Assembly: GCF_025960875.1 (NCBI RefSeq)
Contig: NZ_JAODLR010000001.1
Span: 1-64,000 of the forward strand
Origin: Crystallibacter permensis
Lineage (GTDB): Bacteria > Actinomycetota > Actinomycetes > Actinomycetales > Micrococcaceae
Length of the DNA: 64,000 nucleotides
Direction of reading: 5' to 3'
The translations under genes were made by a program, and so were the position numbers. The notes under the pieces were generated by a model. It saw only the letters and a program-made list of their open reading frames with translations, was not told the origin of the DNA and did not search any database. Of this stretch, positions 1-9,378 are shown piece after piece; the first letter of the stretch is position 1, and the number at the start of each line of letters is the position of its first letter.

Positions 1-79
1 GAGGAGGCGATTTTGCTTCCCGAACTCGCTGCAGCATAATCAGAGAACTGACCTGCACGGTGTCGAGAAACTCCACCAC

Positions 80-1081
80 TCAGCGGGACGTAACCACCGG
101 CCCCATCAGCGGTGTCCAGTCCTCGGGATAGAAATCAACCCATGAACCAACCCGAATTGGTGAACTTTCCAGTCCTGGAAGGTGCTTGGCAACTCGCGCC
201 TCCATGAACTCGATTTCTTCACGGGAATGACCACGCTCAAAATGGTTCACATCCTCGATCTCGGTGGGAGCGGCGCCTCGGGCCACCTTCACGGATGCAC
301 CCCCATCAAGCGACGGAGCGCCATAAATGGCCCCGCCGTCGGTCATCCTGTGAAATACGGGAAACTGTTCGACGCTGAAGTCGTGTCCCCTCCTCGGGGC
401 AAACCAAGAAAGCATTATGCGTTTTGGTGAGCAGCGCTTTTTCACAGAAGACGGCAGTAAGTGACCGCTCCAGCCACCTGCTGCAATTACAACCTTCTTG
501 GCCGTCCACTCCCTGGTATCACTTGAAAGAGTGACTGAATCAGCCGATACATCGGAAATCCGGACCGGAGTATAGGCGTGGGCTTCTGCACCCAGTGCCC
601 GTGCCTGGCGGACCGCGGCAATAACCGCTTGTTCGCACCGCATATACCCCTGCGTGGGGTCATAGACACCGATCTCGTCAGGCGTCAGGTGGTGCTCCGG
701 AAAGCGCTCCCTCATTTGTCGCGGCCCTAGGACTTCGACATCTAGATCACTCATTCGTGCGGCTTCAAGTGTGGCAAGAATGCGCTGATCGTCGGCCTGA
801 CCTACGGTCAGGCCACCGCAGATTTTTAACAACTCAATGTCCGAGTGCTCGTTCAACTCGAGCCAGTTCTTGTACGCAATGTCTATCAAGGGCGTGAACC
901 TCGGGTCCGCAGTCTGGGCTCGGCGAAAGAGCCTCGTCTCGCCCCCTACTGCGCCACGGTCATGACCTATGCCAAATTGTTCGAAGCCGAGAACGGCAAC
1001 GCCTTTTTCCGCGAGTCTCCATAGCGCCATGCTGCCGATAGCACCGAGGCCAATGACAGCTATATCGCAATCCGTTTGCAT
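80..1081 (-). pseudogene. FAD-dependent SolA/monomeric sarcosine oxidase-like protein, 3'-truncated
   Basis: The 333-residue product opens with a Rossmann FAD motif (IGLGAIGS, about residues 10-17) and a family-typical FEQFGIGHDRG segment, which places it with N-methyltryptophan/sarcosine oxidases that oxidise N-methyl amino acids. The ATG follows a clear AAGGAG site. Members are usually 370-390 residues long; this one stops just after the PLMGP segment, where the last FAD-contacting part (a GFSGxGFK-like block) should follow. Downstream of the stop, a shifted frame reads HRAGQFSDYAAASSGSKIAS, weakly like that block, so a frameshift near position 80 is the likely cause. The remaining C-terminus would lie at or beyond the window edge. 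The catalytic status is therefore doubtful. Confidence 0.6.
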
Positions 1082-1436
1082 GAGTCTCCTTGCCTGTCTT
1101 CATTGACTAAGCGGGTCTTAGTTCCAAAAAACGAGACGCAAATCACATTTATCTGGAACTTGCATCAGACTAGCCTGAGATTTTGGCAGTGGTCAATGGT
1201 TGTGGATTTCATTACGGAAGATATTTGTGAGCTTCGCTCTGGTACCTAAAACGTGCTTCTGATCTGGACCTATATCGTTTGGCAGTCCAAATTCCCTGGC
1301 TGCTAGTGGCGAGCAAATACCCCTGCTTTAGCGCAGACACCGAAGCGGCGCACTCAGCAGGAGGTGGTGAACATCGGACGGGCTACGCCAATGGCCCGTA
1401 TCCGGCGCCTTCCAGAGGAAGCTGCCGATCGGAACT
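1082..1436. other. Intergenic stretch upstream of the oxidase
   Basis: No convincing gene is seen. Its left part must hold the promoter of the leftward oxidase gene. A 7-bp inverted repeat AGTTCCA / TGGAACT at 1120-1126 and 1154-1160 lies about 40-80 bp upstream of that start and could be an operator; this is pattern only. The remainder shows no recognisable feature. Confidence 0.4.
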
Positions 1437-1679
1437 TCATCGCGCCGGGGCCGCTCCGACGGCTGTCACTTCGACTTTCATTCCTTCGATCGCGAGGGCG
1501 GACACCTCGACGGCACATCGCGAGGGAAAAGGCCGCGGGACAGCGCGTTCATAGACTTGGTTGAAGGCTTCGCGGTCCGAAATATCCGTCAGATGGATGG
1601 TCAGATGCACCAGTCGGACCAGTGAGGTTCCGGCCTGGGTCAGAACCGCGTCCAGTTCGCGAAGATTTGCTCTGTCCGC
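1437..1679 (-). pseudogene. RidA family protein, C-terminal fragment
   Basis: Read leftward, this stretch encodes about the last 78 residues of a Rid/YjgF deaminase (from RANLRELDAVLTQAG to a TGA at 1437-1439). It is clearly homologous, roughly 80% by eye, to the ridA gene at 22870-23205. Homology stops abruptly at about 1679, where a GTTGACTCAT block begins that also borders the relic at 22362. The N-terminal third, including the start codon, is absent, so the gene cannot be expressed as a Rid protein. The simplest reading is that a mobile element inserted in the gene. Confidence 0.75.
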
Positions 1680-2336
1680 GTTGACTCATAGAAAACCTCC
1701 GCGTAGCCGGATACGTTCGCCTCGTTTGAGCGCCTCTGCCTAGCGGCGCGGTTCAGTTTGGGCAGCGGATGCAAGCTATGCCCGTTTCTATGGAGCTAAC
1801 GACGGCCCAGCGACAAGCTGTGACAAAGAAAAAAGAACGCCGATCGTACTGGGAAGACTCGGATCCTTGGACGAGCAGGTCGAGTTGACCGGTTGGCACC
1901 GCGACTACGCCCGGACGGCCCTGAGAGAAGCCCGGTCCTGGAGAATCGTCAGGCCCAGACCCGACAGGACACCGGTCTACGGGCCGGACCTGCTGCCGTC
2001 GCTGATCAAATGCTGGGCAGTGCTCCGCGCCACCGCTGGCAAGCTCCTGGCGCGTCCATGCCGTTCCTGGTCCCGATGCTGCGCCGCAATCATGACATCA
2101 AGATCCGGACCAACACGTTGTCCATCTGGGTTCATCCGCATACGCAGTGGTCCCTGACTTACATAAGTGTTCACATTCCGCCGATCAGGGAACAGGCAGT
2201 AGAACGCCTGTACCGCAATATGGCCTACACTGGGCTCCTTCTGATCACGGCAAATCGCAGATAAGGCACAATCGGGCCGGCATTCCTCTCCCAATCAATA
2301 GCAGTAGTTCGACTCCAACCCCGATAACGGCGCATA
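1680..2336. mobile_element. Degenerate insertion-sequence relic (copy A)
   Basis: One end starts with GTTGACTCATAGA followed by two imperfect direct repeats (AACCTCCGCGTAGCCGG and GCCTCTGCCTAGCGG). The same roughly 70-bp block recurs at 22362-22431. The other end carries the 16-mer CCGATAACGGCGCATA at 2321-2336, also found at 15741 and 22723. Between them is a broken integrase-type transposase gene. The double repeats look like transposase binding sites. The boundaries are inferred from where the copies stop matching. Confidence 0.55.
1778..2130 (+). pseudogene. Integrase-type (DDE) transposase, N-terminal remnant with frameshifts
   Basis: Pieces of one protein appear in successive frames. 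LTTAQRQAVTKKKERRSYW begins near 1796. LTGWHRDYARTALREA with VYGPDLLPSLIKCWAVL follows at about 1882-2030. PFLVPMLRRNHDI continues in another frame from about 2058. Order and wording match the N-terminal half of actinobacterial integrase-core transposases that start MTTAQRQAVT. The catalytic DDE domain that should follow is absent, so the element cannot move itself. At least two frameshifts are needed to read through. Confidence 0.6.
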
Positions 2337-2449
2337 CGTCTGGAGCCCCTGCTCTCGTATTGCCTGCTGGGGCTTCCCAGCCATCGCAGCCACTGCAGGG
2401 AATCACGGCCACTTCGGTGGTCTGACTTCGTCCCCGCTGTCCCAGCGGT

Positions 2450-3370
2450 TCATCGGACGAACTGCCGGACCCTTCGGGTTCGTGCTTGTGACGCGTCAAT
2501 CACTAGGACTGCAAGGGCCAGCCAGACGAGCCCAAATCCGAGCAACCGCGTCAGCGGCATCTCTTCCTGGAGCACTAGAACTCCGGCTACGAACTGGAGT
2601 GCGGGGTTGAGGTACTGGAGGTTGCCTACCAAGGACAGCGGCAAACGAGCGGCAGCTATGGCGAAGAGCAGCAGTGGAAACGCTGTTAGCGGTCCCGAGA
2701 GCACCAGCCACAGCTCGGTGGAGCCGAGGCCTTCAACAGCAAACGCAGCGCGATCAGTGGCGTACAGCCATGCCATGATCGCTCCGGCGGCAGGGACAAG
2801 GAATATCGACTCGACGGTCAGCCCCGCCGTAGCTTTCACGCCACGACTGACACGGCTCTTTGCAAGGCTGTAAAGAGCAAAAGCAACCGCGATGATGCAC
2901 GAGATCCACGGAAAGCTGCCGTACCCGACTGTCACAATGACGATGGCGAAAGCACCTATTACGGCGGAGACCCACTGGGCTGGGCGCAGCTTTTCTCCTT
3001 CAACGGCCACCGCCAGCACCATCGTGACCAGAGGACAAACGAAGTATCCCAGTGCGACGTCGACAGCGCGGCCGGTCAGGGCACCGTACCCATAAAAGAA
3101 CCACACCACGCCCATGAGAAGAGAGGCCAGCGCGAGTCCGTTGCGGGCTCGGGAGTTCCTGATCACCTCTTTGATGGAGCCCCATTGGCGGGCAGCGGTG
3201 ATTACGCCCACCAACACCACCGACCCCCAGAGCACTCTGTGGACCAGGATCTCCAGGGGATCCACCCCGCCGAGGAGGAGGACAAAGTACACGGGGAAGA
3301 ATCCCCAGATGGCATAGGTAGTTACGGCCGCTGCCAAACCGTACCGGCGGTCGTTCTCTGCCTCATGCAT
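2450..3370 (-). CDS. rarD: RarD-type EamA/DMT family transporter
   Basis: The 306-residue membrane protein belongs to the drug/metabolite transporter superfamily, with about ten hydrophobic helices and the RarD-typical opening YGLAAAVTTYAIWGFFPVYF. RarD is historically linked to chloramphenicol sensitivity in Pseudomonas, but its substrate is not settled. The chosen ATG at 3370 has a GGAGG six bases upstream; an ATG at 3382 has no such site, and the frame open beyond it is probably not translated. The length fits the family (about 295-310). The gene is alone, facing the same way as the ydiJ gene behind it, with a 252-bp gap in which no other gene is seen. Confidence 0.88.
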   Translation of the reverse strand: MHEAENDRRYGLAAAVTTYAIWGFFPVYFVLLLGGVDPLEILVHRVLWGSVVLVGVITAARQWGSIKEVIRNSRARNGLALASLLMGVVWFFYGYGALTGRAVDVALGYFVCPLVTMVLAVAVEGEKLRPAQWVSAVIGAFAIVIVTVGYGSFPWISCIIAVAFALYSLAKSRVSRGVKATAGLTVESIFLVPAAGAIMAWLYATDRAAFAVEGLGSTELWLVLSGPLTAFPLLLFAIAAARLPLSLVGNLQYLNPALQFVAGVLVLQEEMPLTRLLGFGLVWLALAVLVIDASQARTRRVRQFVR

Positions 3371-3622
3371 GGAATCCTCCATTAGGTTGAAAGCGCGTTT
3401 TTCCGGGACTGGAAGGGCACCCTGGGGTCGGCTCGCCGCATGGTCCCAGGAGGCGAAGATTCGCGTTGTCCCTTTGTAATTGCGCCTACTTGGCCGCTCC
3501 CCAAGCACGAGGCACTCAGCTGTTGCGCGAAAGCTGCATACAACTGTCCGGAGGAGTGGTTACGGAACGCACGAAGCGGTCACGGATTCTCGATCGCTGA
3601 TTCAACGTCCTGACTTCGACGT

Positions 3623-6580
3623 TCATGCGTCCATGCTGACTTCCAAAGCGTCGGCGATGACTTGGACCAGGTGGCGGGAGTCGAGGCCGGCGAGGTCGGC
3701 GAGCTGCGTGCGGCAGCTGAAGCCGTCGGCCATGATCATCCGGTCCGGGTTCGCGGTGGCCTTGCCCAGGATGCCGTCCTGGGCGATCTTCGCCGAGATC
3801 TCGTAGTGGCCCTTCTCCATTCCGAAGTTCCCGGCGAGGCCGCAGCAGCCGTTTGAGACCTCGACATCGCACCCCATGTCCTCGAGCAGGGCCAGGTCCT
3901 GCTGGTAGCCCATGATTGAGTGTTGGTGGCAGTGCGGCTGGACGAGCAGGTTTTCCGCGGCGACTGGGGGTGTCCAGTCGATGGAGCGTAGGAACTCCGC
4001 CACGGTCTTTGTCGCCTGGGACACCTCCGAGGATCGGGGGTCATCCGGCAGCAGTTCGAGCAGGTCCGAGCGCAGCACGGCTGTGCAGGAGGGTTCGAGC
4101 CCAATGACGGTCCGGCCCGCAGCTACTTGCGGGTAAAGGACGTCCAGTGTCTTGGTCAGCTTTGCTTTCGCGGCTGTGAGCTGGCCCGTGGTGATCAGGG
4201 TCAGTCCGCAGCACGCGCCCGGCCCGGCGAGTTGGACGTCGCAGCCCGCGGCGCGGAGCACTTTGACCGCCGCGAGGGCCACCTCGGGGCCCATTGCGTC
4301 GGAGAATGAATCCACCCACAGCAGCACCGGATGTCCTGCCGGCCGTTCAATCGCATGGAGAGAAGACTCCCCTGCCGCGGTCTGTGGCTGCTCCGCAACA
4401 CCGGCGGCTCTTGCCGCGACCGGTGCCGCTCCCAGTGACCGGAACGGTTTGGCCGGGAACACGGGCAGACCCCGGCGCGGGTCTGCACCGGCAAGCCGCA
4501 TCATCAGCCGGCGCAGCGGGGTGATCTTGGTGATCGTGTTGGCCAGCGGGCCGAACGGTCCGACCAGCCGCAGCCATTGCGGCAGGCGGCCGAAGGTATA
4601 GTGCGCCAGGGGCCGGAGCTTGCCTTTGTAGGTCTGGTGCAGGGCTTCGGACTTGAACATGGCCATGTCGATGCCTGTGGGGCAGTCGTTGGCGCAGGCC
4701 TTGCAGCTCAGGCACAGGTCCAGGGCGTCGTGGACTTCCGGTGAGGACCAGCCGAGTGTGACGATGCCGCCGTTGAGCATCTCCTGCAGCACTCGTGCCC
4801 GGCCGCGGGTGGAATGTTCCTCGTCCCGGGTGGCTTGGAAGGAGGGGCACATGAAGCCGCCTTGCTCGTGGAGGTCTGCCCGGCATTTGCCCACGCCTAC
4901 GCAGCGGTGCAGCGAATCGGTGATGTTGCCGGCGTCGTGCGCGAATGCGAAGCCGTCGCTGGCCAACAGCTGGACCGCCTGCGGCCGGCGCAGCGAGGTG
5001 TCCATTGGTTGCGGGTCCACGACGACGCCGGGGTTGAGCAGGTTGTGCGGGTCGAAGAGCGCCTTGAACCCGGCGAACGCGGCGATGGCCTGCGGCGAGT
5101 ACATGGTGGGCAGCAGCTCGCCTCGGGCCCGCCCGTCGCCGTGCTCGCCGGAGAGCGAGCCGCCGTAGCGGGCCACGAGTTCCGCGGCCGCCTTGAGGAA
5201 ACTGCGCATCGCGGCCCCGTCGTGCCCCAGCGGGAAGTCGATGCGCAGGTGCACGCACCCGTCGCCGAAGTGCCCGTAGGCCAGGCCGGAGAGTCCGCGT
5301 TCGTCCATGAGGGCGGTGAGGTCACGCAGGTAGCCGCCGAGGTGCTCGGGCGGGACGGCGGAGTCTTCCCAGCCCGGCCACGCCTGGGCGCCGGTGGCAG
5401 TGCGTCCGGCCAGCCCGGCGCCGTCGGCGCGGATCTGCCACAGCCGGGTGGCCTCCGGACCGGAGGGCAGCACGACGGCGTCGAGTGTGCCCGCGTCCGC
5501 CACCATTGCTTGGGCGGCGGCAACGGCCTCGGCGTTGGTGGCGCCGGCGATCTCGACCATGAGCCATCCTTCTCCGGCGGGCAGCGTGGGCATGGATCCG
5601 CCGGCCGGGGAGCGGCGCACCGCTTCGACGAGTGCGGAGTCCAGGCCCTCGAGGGCCAGCGGCTTGTGTGGCAGCAGGGCGGGCACGGCGTCGGCGGCGG
5701 TAGCCATGTCCGGGTAGCCGAGCACGGCGAGGGCCGGGGCGGCGGAACGCGGGACCAGATCCAGCTCGGCCTCGAGGATGATGCCGCAGGTGCCCTCGGT
5801 CCCGGCGAGGGCTGCGGCGAGGTTGCGCCCGTTCTCCGGCAGCAGGTGCTCCAGGCTGTACCCGGAGATTTGCCGTCCGAACCGGCCGAACTCCGTGCGG
5901 ATGGTCTCCAGGTTAGCCAGCACGAATTTCTCCAGCCCTGGGACGGCGTCGACTGCCTCGTGCCCGGCACCGAGTTCCAGCATCTGGCCGGTCCCGGTGA
6001 GCCAGCGCAGCCGGCGCACGTTGTCCGCCGTCCTGCCGTAGGCGAGCCCGTGGGGTCCGCACGCGTTGTTGCCGATCATGCCACCGAGCGTGCAGCGGGT
6101 AGCGGTGGACGGGTCCGGCCCGAAGCGCAGCCCGTGGGCGGCCGCGGCTGCCTGCAGGTCAGACAGGACCACACCGGGCTGGACGACGGCGGTCCGCGCC
6201 TCGGGATCGATCGAGATGATCCGGTTCAGGTGCCGGCTGACGTCAAGCACCAGGCCGGGGCCGACGGCGTTGCCGGCACAGGAAGTGCCTCCCCCGCGTA
6301 CTGTGACGGGCAGCCCGTGCTGCGCGGCGATCCGCACTGCGGCGACCACATCAGCCTCCGTGCGCGGCATGGCCACGACCCGGGGCGGGACGCGGTAGTT
6401 CGAGGCATCGGTGGTGTATTGGGCTAGCCGCACCGGGCTGGCATCGACCTCGCAGTCCAACGCTTCGGCCAATTCGCGGACGACGGCGTCGAAATCCATC
6501 TGCACGGCGGGCAAATCGATGTTGCCGTTCACCCCCGGCTGGTCGCCGCCCATGGGCTTGACCTCTACGTCGTATGTCAC
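3623..6580 (-). CDS. ydiJ: FAD/Fe-S D-2-hydroxyacid dehydrogenase (YdiJ-like, probable D-2-hydroxyglutarate dehydrogenase)
   Basis: This 985-residue protein joins an FAD-linked oxidase module to an Fe-S module. The N-terminal part has the PP-loop VRGGGTSCAGNAVG (about 94-107). The FAD-oxidase C domain follows to about residue 500. Two cysteine clusters (CVGVGKC and CLSCKACANDCPTG, about 560-645) are 4Fe-4S-like. The C-terminus has two CCG motifs (GACCGL and NGCCGLAGNFGMEKG). Domain order and length match YdiJ, which in Pseudomonas putida oxidises D-2-hydroxyglutarate to 2-oxoglutarate. It starts with GTG behind an AAGGAA. It is last in a probable operon after hglS and a Glu-type dehydrogenase, which supports D-2-hydroxyglutarate as substrate; D-lactate or glycolate remain possible. 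Confidence 0.88.
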   Translation of the reverse strand: MTYDVEVKPMGGDQPGVNGNIDLPAVQMDFDAVVRELAEALDCEVDASPVRLAQYTTDASNYRVPPRVVAMPRTEADVVAAVRIAAQHGLPVTVRGGGTSCAGNAVGPGLVLDVSRHLNRIISIDPEARTAVVQPGVVLSDLQAAAAAHGLRFGPDPSTATRCTLGGMIGNNACGPHGLAYGRTADNVRRLRWLTGTGQMLELGAGHEAVDAVPGLEKFVLANLETIRTEFGRFGRQISGYSLEHLLPENGRNLAAALAGTEGTCGIILEAELDLVPRSAAPALAVLGYPDMATAADAVPALLPHKPLALEGLDSALVEAVRRSPAGGSMPTLPAGEGWLMVEIAGATNAEAVAAAQAMVADAGTLDAVVLPSGPEATRLWQIRADGAGLAGRTATGAQAWPGWEDSAVPPEHLGGYLRDLTALMDERGLSGLAYGHFGDGCVHLRIDFPLGHDGAAMRSFLKAAAELVARYGGSLSGEHGDGRARGELLPTMYSPQAIAAFAGFKALFDPHNLLNPGVVVDPQPMDTSLRRPQAVQLLASDGFAFAHDAGNITDSLHRCVGVGKCRADLHEQGGFMCPSFQATRDEEHSTRGRARVLQEMLNGGIVTLGWSSPEVHDALDLCLSCKACANDCPTGIDMAMFKSEALHQTYKGKLRPLAHYTFGRLPQWLRLVGPFGPLANTITKITPLRRLMMRLAGADPRRGLPVFPAKPFRSLGAAPVAARAAGVAEQPQTAAGESSLHAIERPAGHPVLLWVDSFSDAMGPEVALAAVKVLRAAGCDVQLAGPGACCGLTLITTGQLTAAKAKLTKTLDVLYPQVAAGRTVIGLEPSCTAVLRSDLLELLPDDPRSSEVSQATKTVAEFLRSIDWTPPVAAENLLVQPHCHQHSIMGYQQDLALLEDMGCDVEVSNGCCGLAGNFGMEKGHYEISAKIAQDGILGKATANPDRMIMADGFSCRTQLADLAGLDSRHLVQVIADALEVSMDA

Positions 6581-6617
6581 TGTCTCGGTTCCTTTTTGGC
6601 AGGGCTCGCGGTCGGGG

Positions 6618-7763
6618 TCAGGCGTTCACGGGCAGCGGCTTGCCGCGCAGCTGCATGGCGCGCTTCACCCGCTCCTGCGCCAGGCCGCGCGCGGCTTCGT
6701 GGCTGGTGCCGCCCCTGCGTTCGGTTTCCTCCAGCACCTGCACCGTGTTGGCACGCAGCTTGCTGGAGACGGTCTCGAAGATCTGCCCGGTTTCCGGGCG
6801 GAAGGCTGAGTGGCGGGCGTCCATCGCGAACGCGGCGGACACCACGCCCCCGGCGTTGGCGACGAAGTCCGGGACCACGGTGACGCCTGCGTCGCGCAGC
6901 ACGGCCTGGGCTTCGGGGCTGGTGGGCAGGTTCGCGCCCTCGACCAGCAGCCGGCCTCTGATGTCGCCGGCGTTGGTATCGTCGATGACATCCTGCAGCG
7001 CGGCGGGCACTACGATGTCGGCGTCGACGAACAACTCGGTTCCGGCCTCGATCTTCAGCTCCGGCAGGGCACTGACGAACGCGTCGCCGTGGTCGCGGCG
7101 CAGTTCCAGCAGCGAAGGGATGTCCAGCCCGTTAGGGTCGTGCAGTGCCCCTGCGGCGGTGGACACCGAGACCACCTGGTAGCCCAGGGTGTGCAGCCGC
7201 TCGGCGGCAGCGTGGCCGACGGCCCCGAAGCCCTGCAGGGCCACCCGCCGTCCGGGGAGCCTGGTCGCCGCGGCGGCCTGGTCGACAACCTCGGCCACTC
7301 CGTACCCGGTGATGCCGAGCTGGTCGTAGGGGATCCCGCCGAGCTCGTAAGGTGTGCCGACCGCTGCACCGCGGGTGCCGAGCTCGTCGTTGATGATGGC
7401 GGCGTCGTTCTCGGTCAGGCCCATGTCGAGGCCGAACACGTACTCCTCGGGGACCTCGTTGCGCAGTCGGCGGACGAAGGCCCGCAGGATCTCCTCCTTG
7501 TACGGCGAGGCGGGGTCGGCCTGAATACCGGCCTTGGCGCCGCCGTAGAAGAGGTCCACACCGGCCCACTTCCAGGTCATGACGCGGGCCAGCCTGGCGA
7601 TCTCGTCCACGGAGACGGTGGGCTGCATCCGGGTGCCGCCCTTACCGATGCCGCGGGCGGTGTTGTCGATAACCAAAACACCCTTCATCCCCGTCTTCGC
7701 GTCGCTGACCGCCACGATTTTTTCCGGTCCCCACTCGTCCATCAGGTCAAACACGTTTGCCAT
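6618..7763 (-). CDS. Glu/Leu/Phe/Val dehydrogenase family protein
   Basis: The 381-residue protein has the dimerisation/catalytic N-terminal domain with GKGGTRMQP and the GVDLFYGGAKAGI lysine motif (about residues 68-82), then an NAD(P)-binding Rossmann domain with LQGFGAVGHAAAERL. Enzymes of this family interconvert a 2-oxo acid and its amino acid with NAD(P)H and ammonia. It starts with ATG behind AGAAGGAG. It sits 27 bp after hglS and 37 bp before ydiJ. In this place it could remove nitrogen from 2-aminoadipate to give 2-oxoadipate, or recycle 2-oxoglutarate and glutamate; the sequence alone does not decide. It is shorter than classical hexameric GDHs (about 450). Confidence 0.88.
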   Translation of the reverse strand: MANVFDLMDEWGPEKIVAVSDAKTGMKGVLVIDNTARGIGKGGTRMQPTVSVDEIARLARVMTWKWAGVDLFYGGAKAGIQADPASPYKEEILRAFVRRLRNEVPEEYVFGLDMGLTENDAAIINDELGTRGAAVGTPYELGGIPYDQLGITGYGVAEVVDQAAAATRLPGRRVALQGFGAVGHAAAERLHTLGYQVVSVSTAAGALHDPNGLDIPSLLELRRDHGDAFVSALPELKIEAGTELFVDADIVVPAALQDVIDDTNAGDIRGRLLVEGANLPTSPEAQAVLRDAGVTVVPDFVANAGGVVSAAFAMDARHSAFRPETGQIFETVSSKLRANTVQVLEETERRGGTSHEAARGLAQERVKRAMQLRGKPLPVNA

Positions 7764-7790
7764 GCTGGTTCTCCTTCTATCTGCACATAT

Positions 7791-9212
7791 CTAGCGGGTG
7801 TGGATTGCTGCTGATGATGCCGGGGCGATCTCGATTTGGAGGGCCTTTGCCAGCTCCACGACGGAGGCGTCCTGCTGGGCCTGATAGAGCCCGTTGGGGT
7901 CGAGCACCTCGCGGCCGACGATCCGGCTCATCCGGTCGATGTCGTACGCGGCCGCCTGTTCCGCGTCGTTCTTCGAACCCTCGTCGGTGAGGTTGGACTG
8001 GAAGATCCCGGCCGCCGAGCGCGGCAGGAAGTCCTCGTAGACGACCGGCTCCGGCACCGCGGCGCCGGAGGCGATCAGCTCCGCAAGGGTGATAGGTCCG
8101 GACGGGGCTTCGGGTAGAGCCTCCGGGCGGGGGGCGAAGGTGAAGTAAGCCAGGCCGCGGGCAGCCAGCTCGGCCTCGGTGCGCGGCAGGTGCTCCTCCC
8201 ACACGCCCTTGGCGACGTCCTGTCGCACCAGGTCAGGGTCCGTGGCGAGCCGGGAGTCGACCTCGGCAACCATACGGTCGTATACGTCGCGTCCGGCTGG
8301 GGTGAGCGCGATCCCCCGGGCCTCGACCTCGCCGAAGCGCACCCGCAGCTCCCCGGGCTGGACCGATCCGTCGGCGTGGCGGAACAACCGCTTCTCTCCG
8401 AGGGCCTTAAAGGATGTCTGGCGCAGCAGCACGTCCGGGCCGTCCCAGCGCGGGGGACCCTGGATCTCGTCGATCATCGTGATGCCGCGGTCCTCCATGC
8501 CGGAGTAGAGCGCGTCGATGTCCAGCACCCGCGGGGTGAGGTGGTTGATGTGCGTGGATGCGACGCCGCCGATGTCGGAGGCCACCGCGGAGATCGCCTC
8601 GAGCCGGCGGTACCAGTCGTGGTCCACCGGTTCGGCGGACAGCTCGAACGCGCCGGTGGCGAGCTCCAGCAGCCGGTCCGCTTCCGTCTCCGGCAGTCCG
8701 CCGCCGGCTGCGGCCCGGTCGGCCAGTTCCAGCAGCTCGGGGACAAAGAGCTCGCGGTGCGCGAAGAAGTCGGCGAGCTCACGCTGGAGTGCCCCGTCGA
8801 AGAAGCGCTGGTCCTCGACGGCGAGCATCGAGGTGAACACGCGGAACGGATTCTTTGCCAGCTGGTCGGCGTCGATGGGGCGGAAGGCTGTGGAGACCAC
8901 CGGCACCGCGGAGGACGCGGCGTCGCGCAGGTCGTAGAAACCGACCGGGTGCATGCCGAAGGCCGCGAAGACCCGGGCCACCTGCGACATCTCGCGGTCG
9001 GAGCCGACGCGGATGGCCCCGTGGCGCTCGGCAGTGACGCGCCCGATGCTGCCCAACCGCTCGGCATCGGCCCCGTGACGGCGCAGGTGTTCCTGGTTCA
9101 CCTCGGTGGAGACTTCCACCAGCGTGTTGTAGGCCGGCACTTCGGTGCCGTACATCGTCGACAGGCTTTGGGCGAACGCGGCTCGCATTTCCCACTGACT
9201 CTTGAAACTCAA
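7791..9212 (-). CDS. hglS: 2-oxoadipate dioxygenase/decarboxylase (HglS, DUF1338 family)
   Basis: The 473-residue product matches the HglS/YdcJ family throughout: an opening SFKSQWEMRAAFAQSLSTMYG, an internal ERHGAIRVGS and THINHLTPRVLD (both with histidines of the kind that bind the Fe(II) centre in this VOC-fold enzyme). HglS converts 2-oxoadipate to D-2-hydroxyglutarate with O2, as in D-lysine breakdown in Pseudomonas. The start is taken as TTG at 9212 because AAAGGAA lies eight bases upstream and homologues begin there; the open frame extends to 9260 without a ribosome site. It leads a three-gene operon whose last gene oxidises the product. Confidence 0.9.
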   Translation of the reverse strand: MSFKSQWEMRAAFAQSLSTMYGTEVPAYNTLVEVSTEVNQEHLRRHGADAERLGSIGRVTAERHGAIRVGSDREMSQVARVFAAFGMHPVGFYDLRDAASSAVPVVSTAFRPIDADQLAKNPFRVFTSMLAVEDQRFFDGALQRELADFFAHRELFVPELLELADRAAAGGGLPETEADRLLELATGAFELSAEPVDHDWYRRLEAISAVASDIGGVASTHINHLTPRVLDIDALYSGMEDRGITMIDEIQGPPRWDGPDVLLRQTSFKALGEKRLFRHADGSVQPGELRVRFGEVEARGIALTPAGRDVYDRMVAEVDSRLATDPDLVRQDVAKGVWEEHLPRTEAELAARGLAYFTFAPRPEALPEAPSGPITLAELIASGAAVPEPVVYEDFLPRSAAGIFQSNLTDEGSKNDAEQAAAYDIDRMSRIVGREVLDPNGLYQAQQDASVVELAKALQIEIAPASSAAIHTR

Positions 9213-9378
9213 TGGACTATTCCTTTCGGGGATTGTGCAGTAGTTGGATGCCGTGCGCATCCCTGTACAGCGTGGGCTTCAACGTCGACAGTCAGGGTGG
9301 ACTGGACTCGAAAGGCCGTTGGACCGACACCTGCATGCAGGCGAGGACCTCGGCGTCGCCCAGCGGAGCGCGGAGTAT

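Noticed and set aside
4814-6427. Long plus-strand open frame of 537 codons
   Set aside because: It is antisense to the well-conserved ydiJ gene, and its Gly/Val/Arg-rich composition is that of a high-GC shadow frame.
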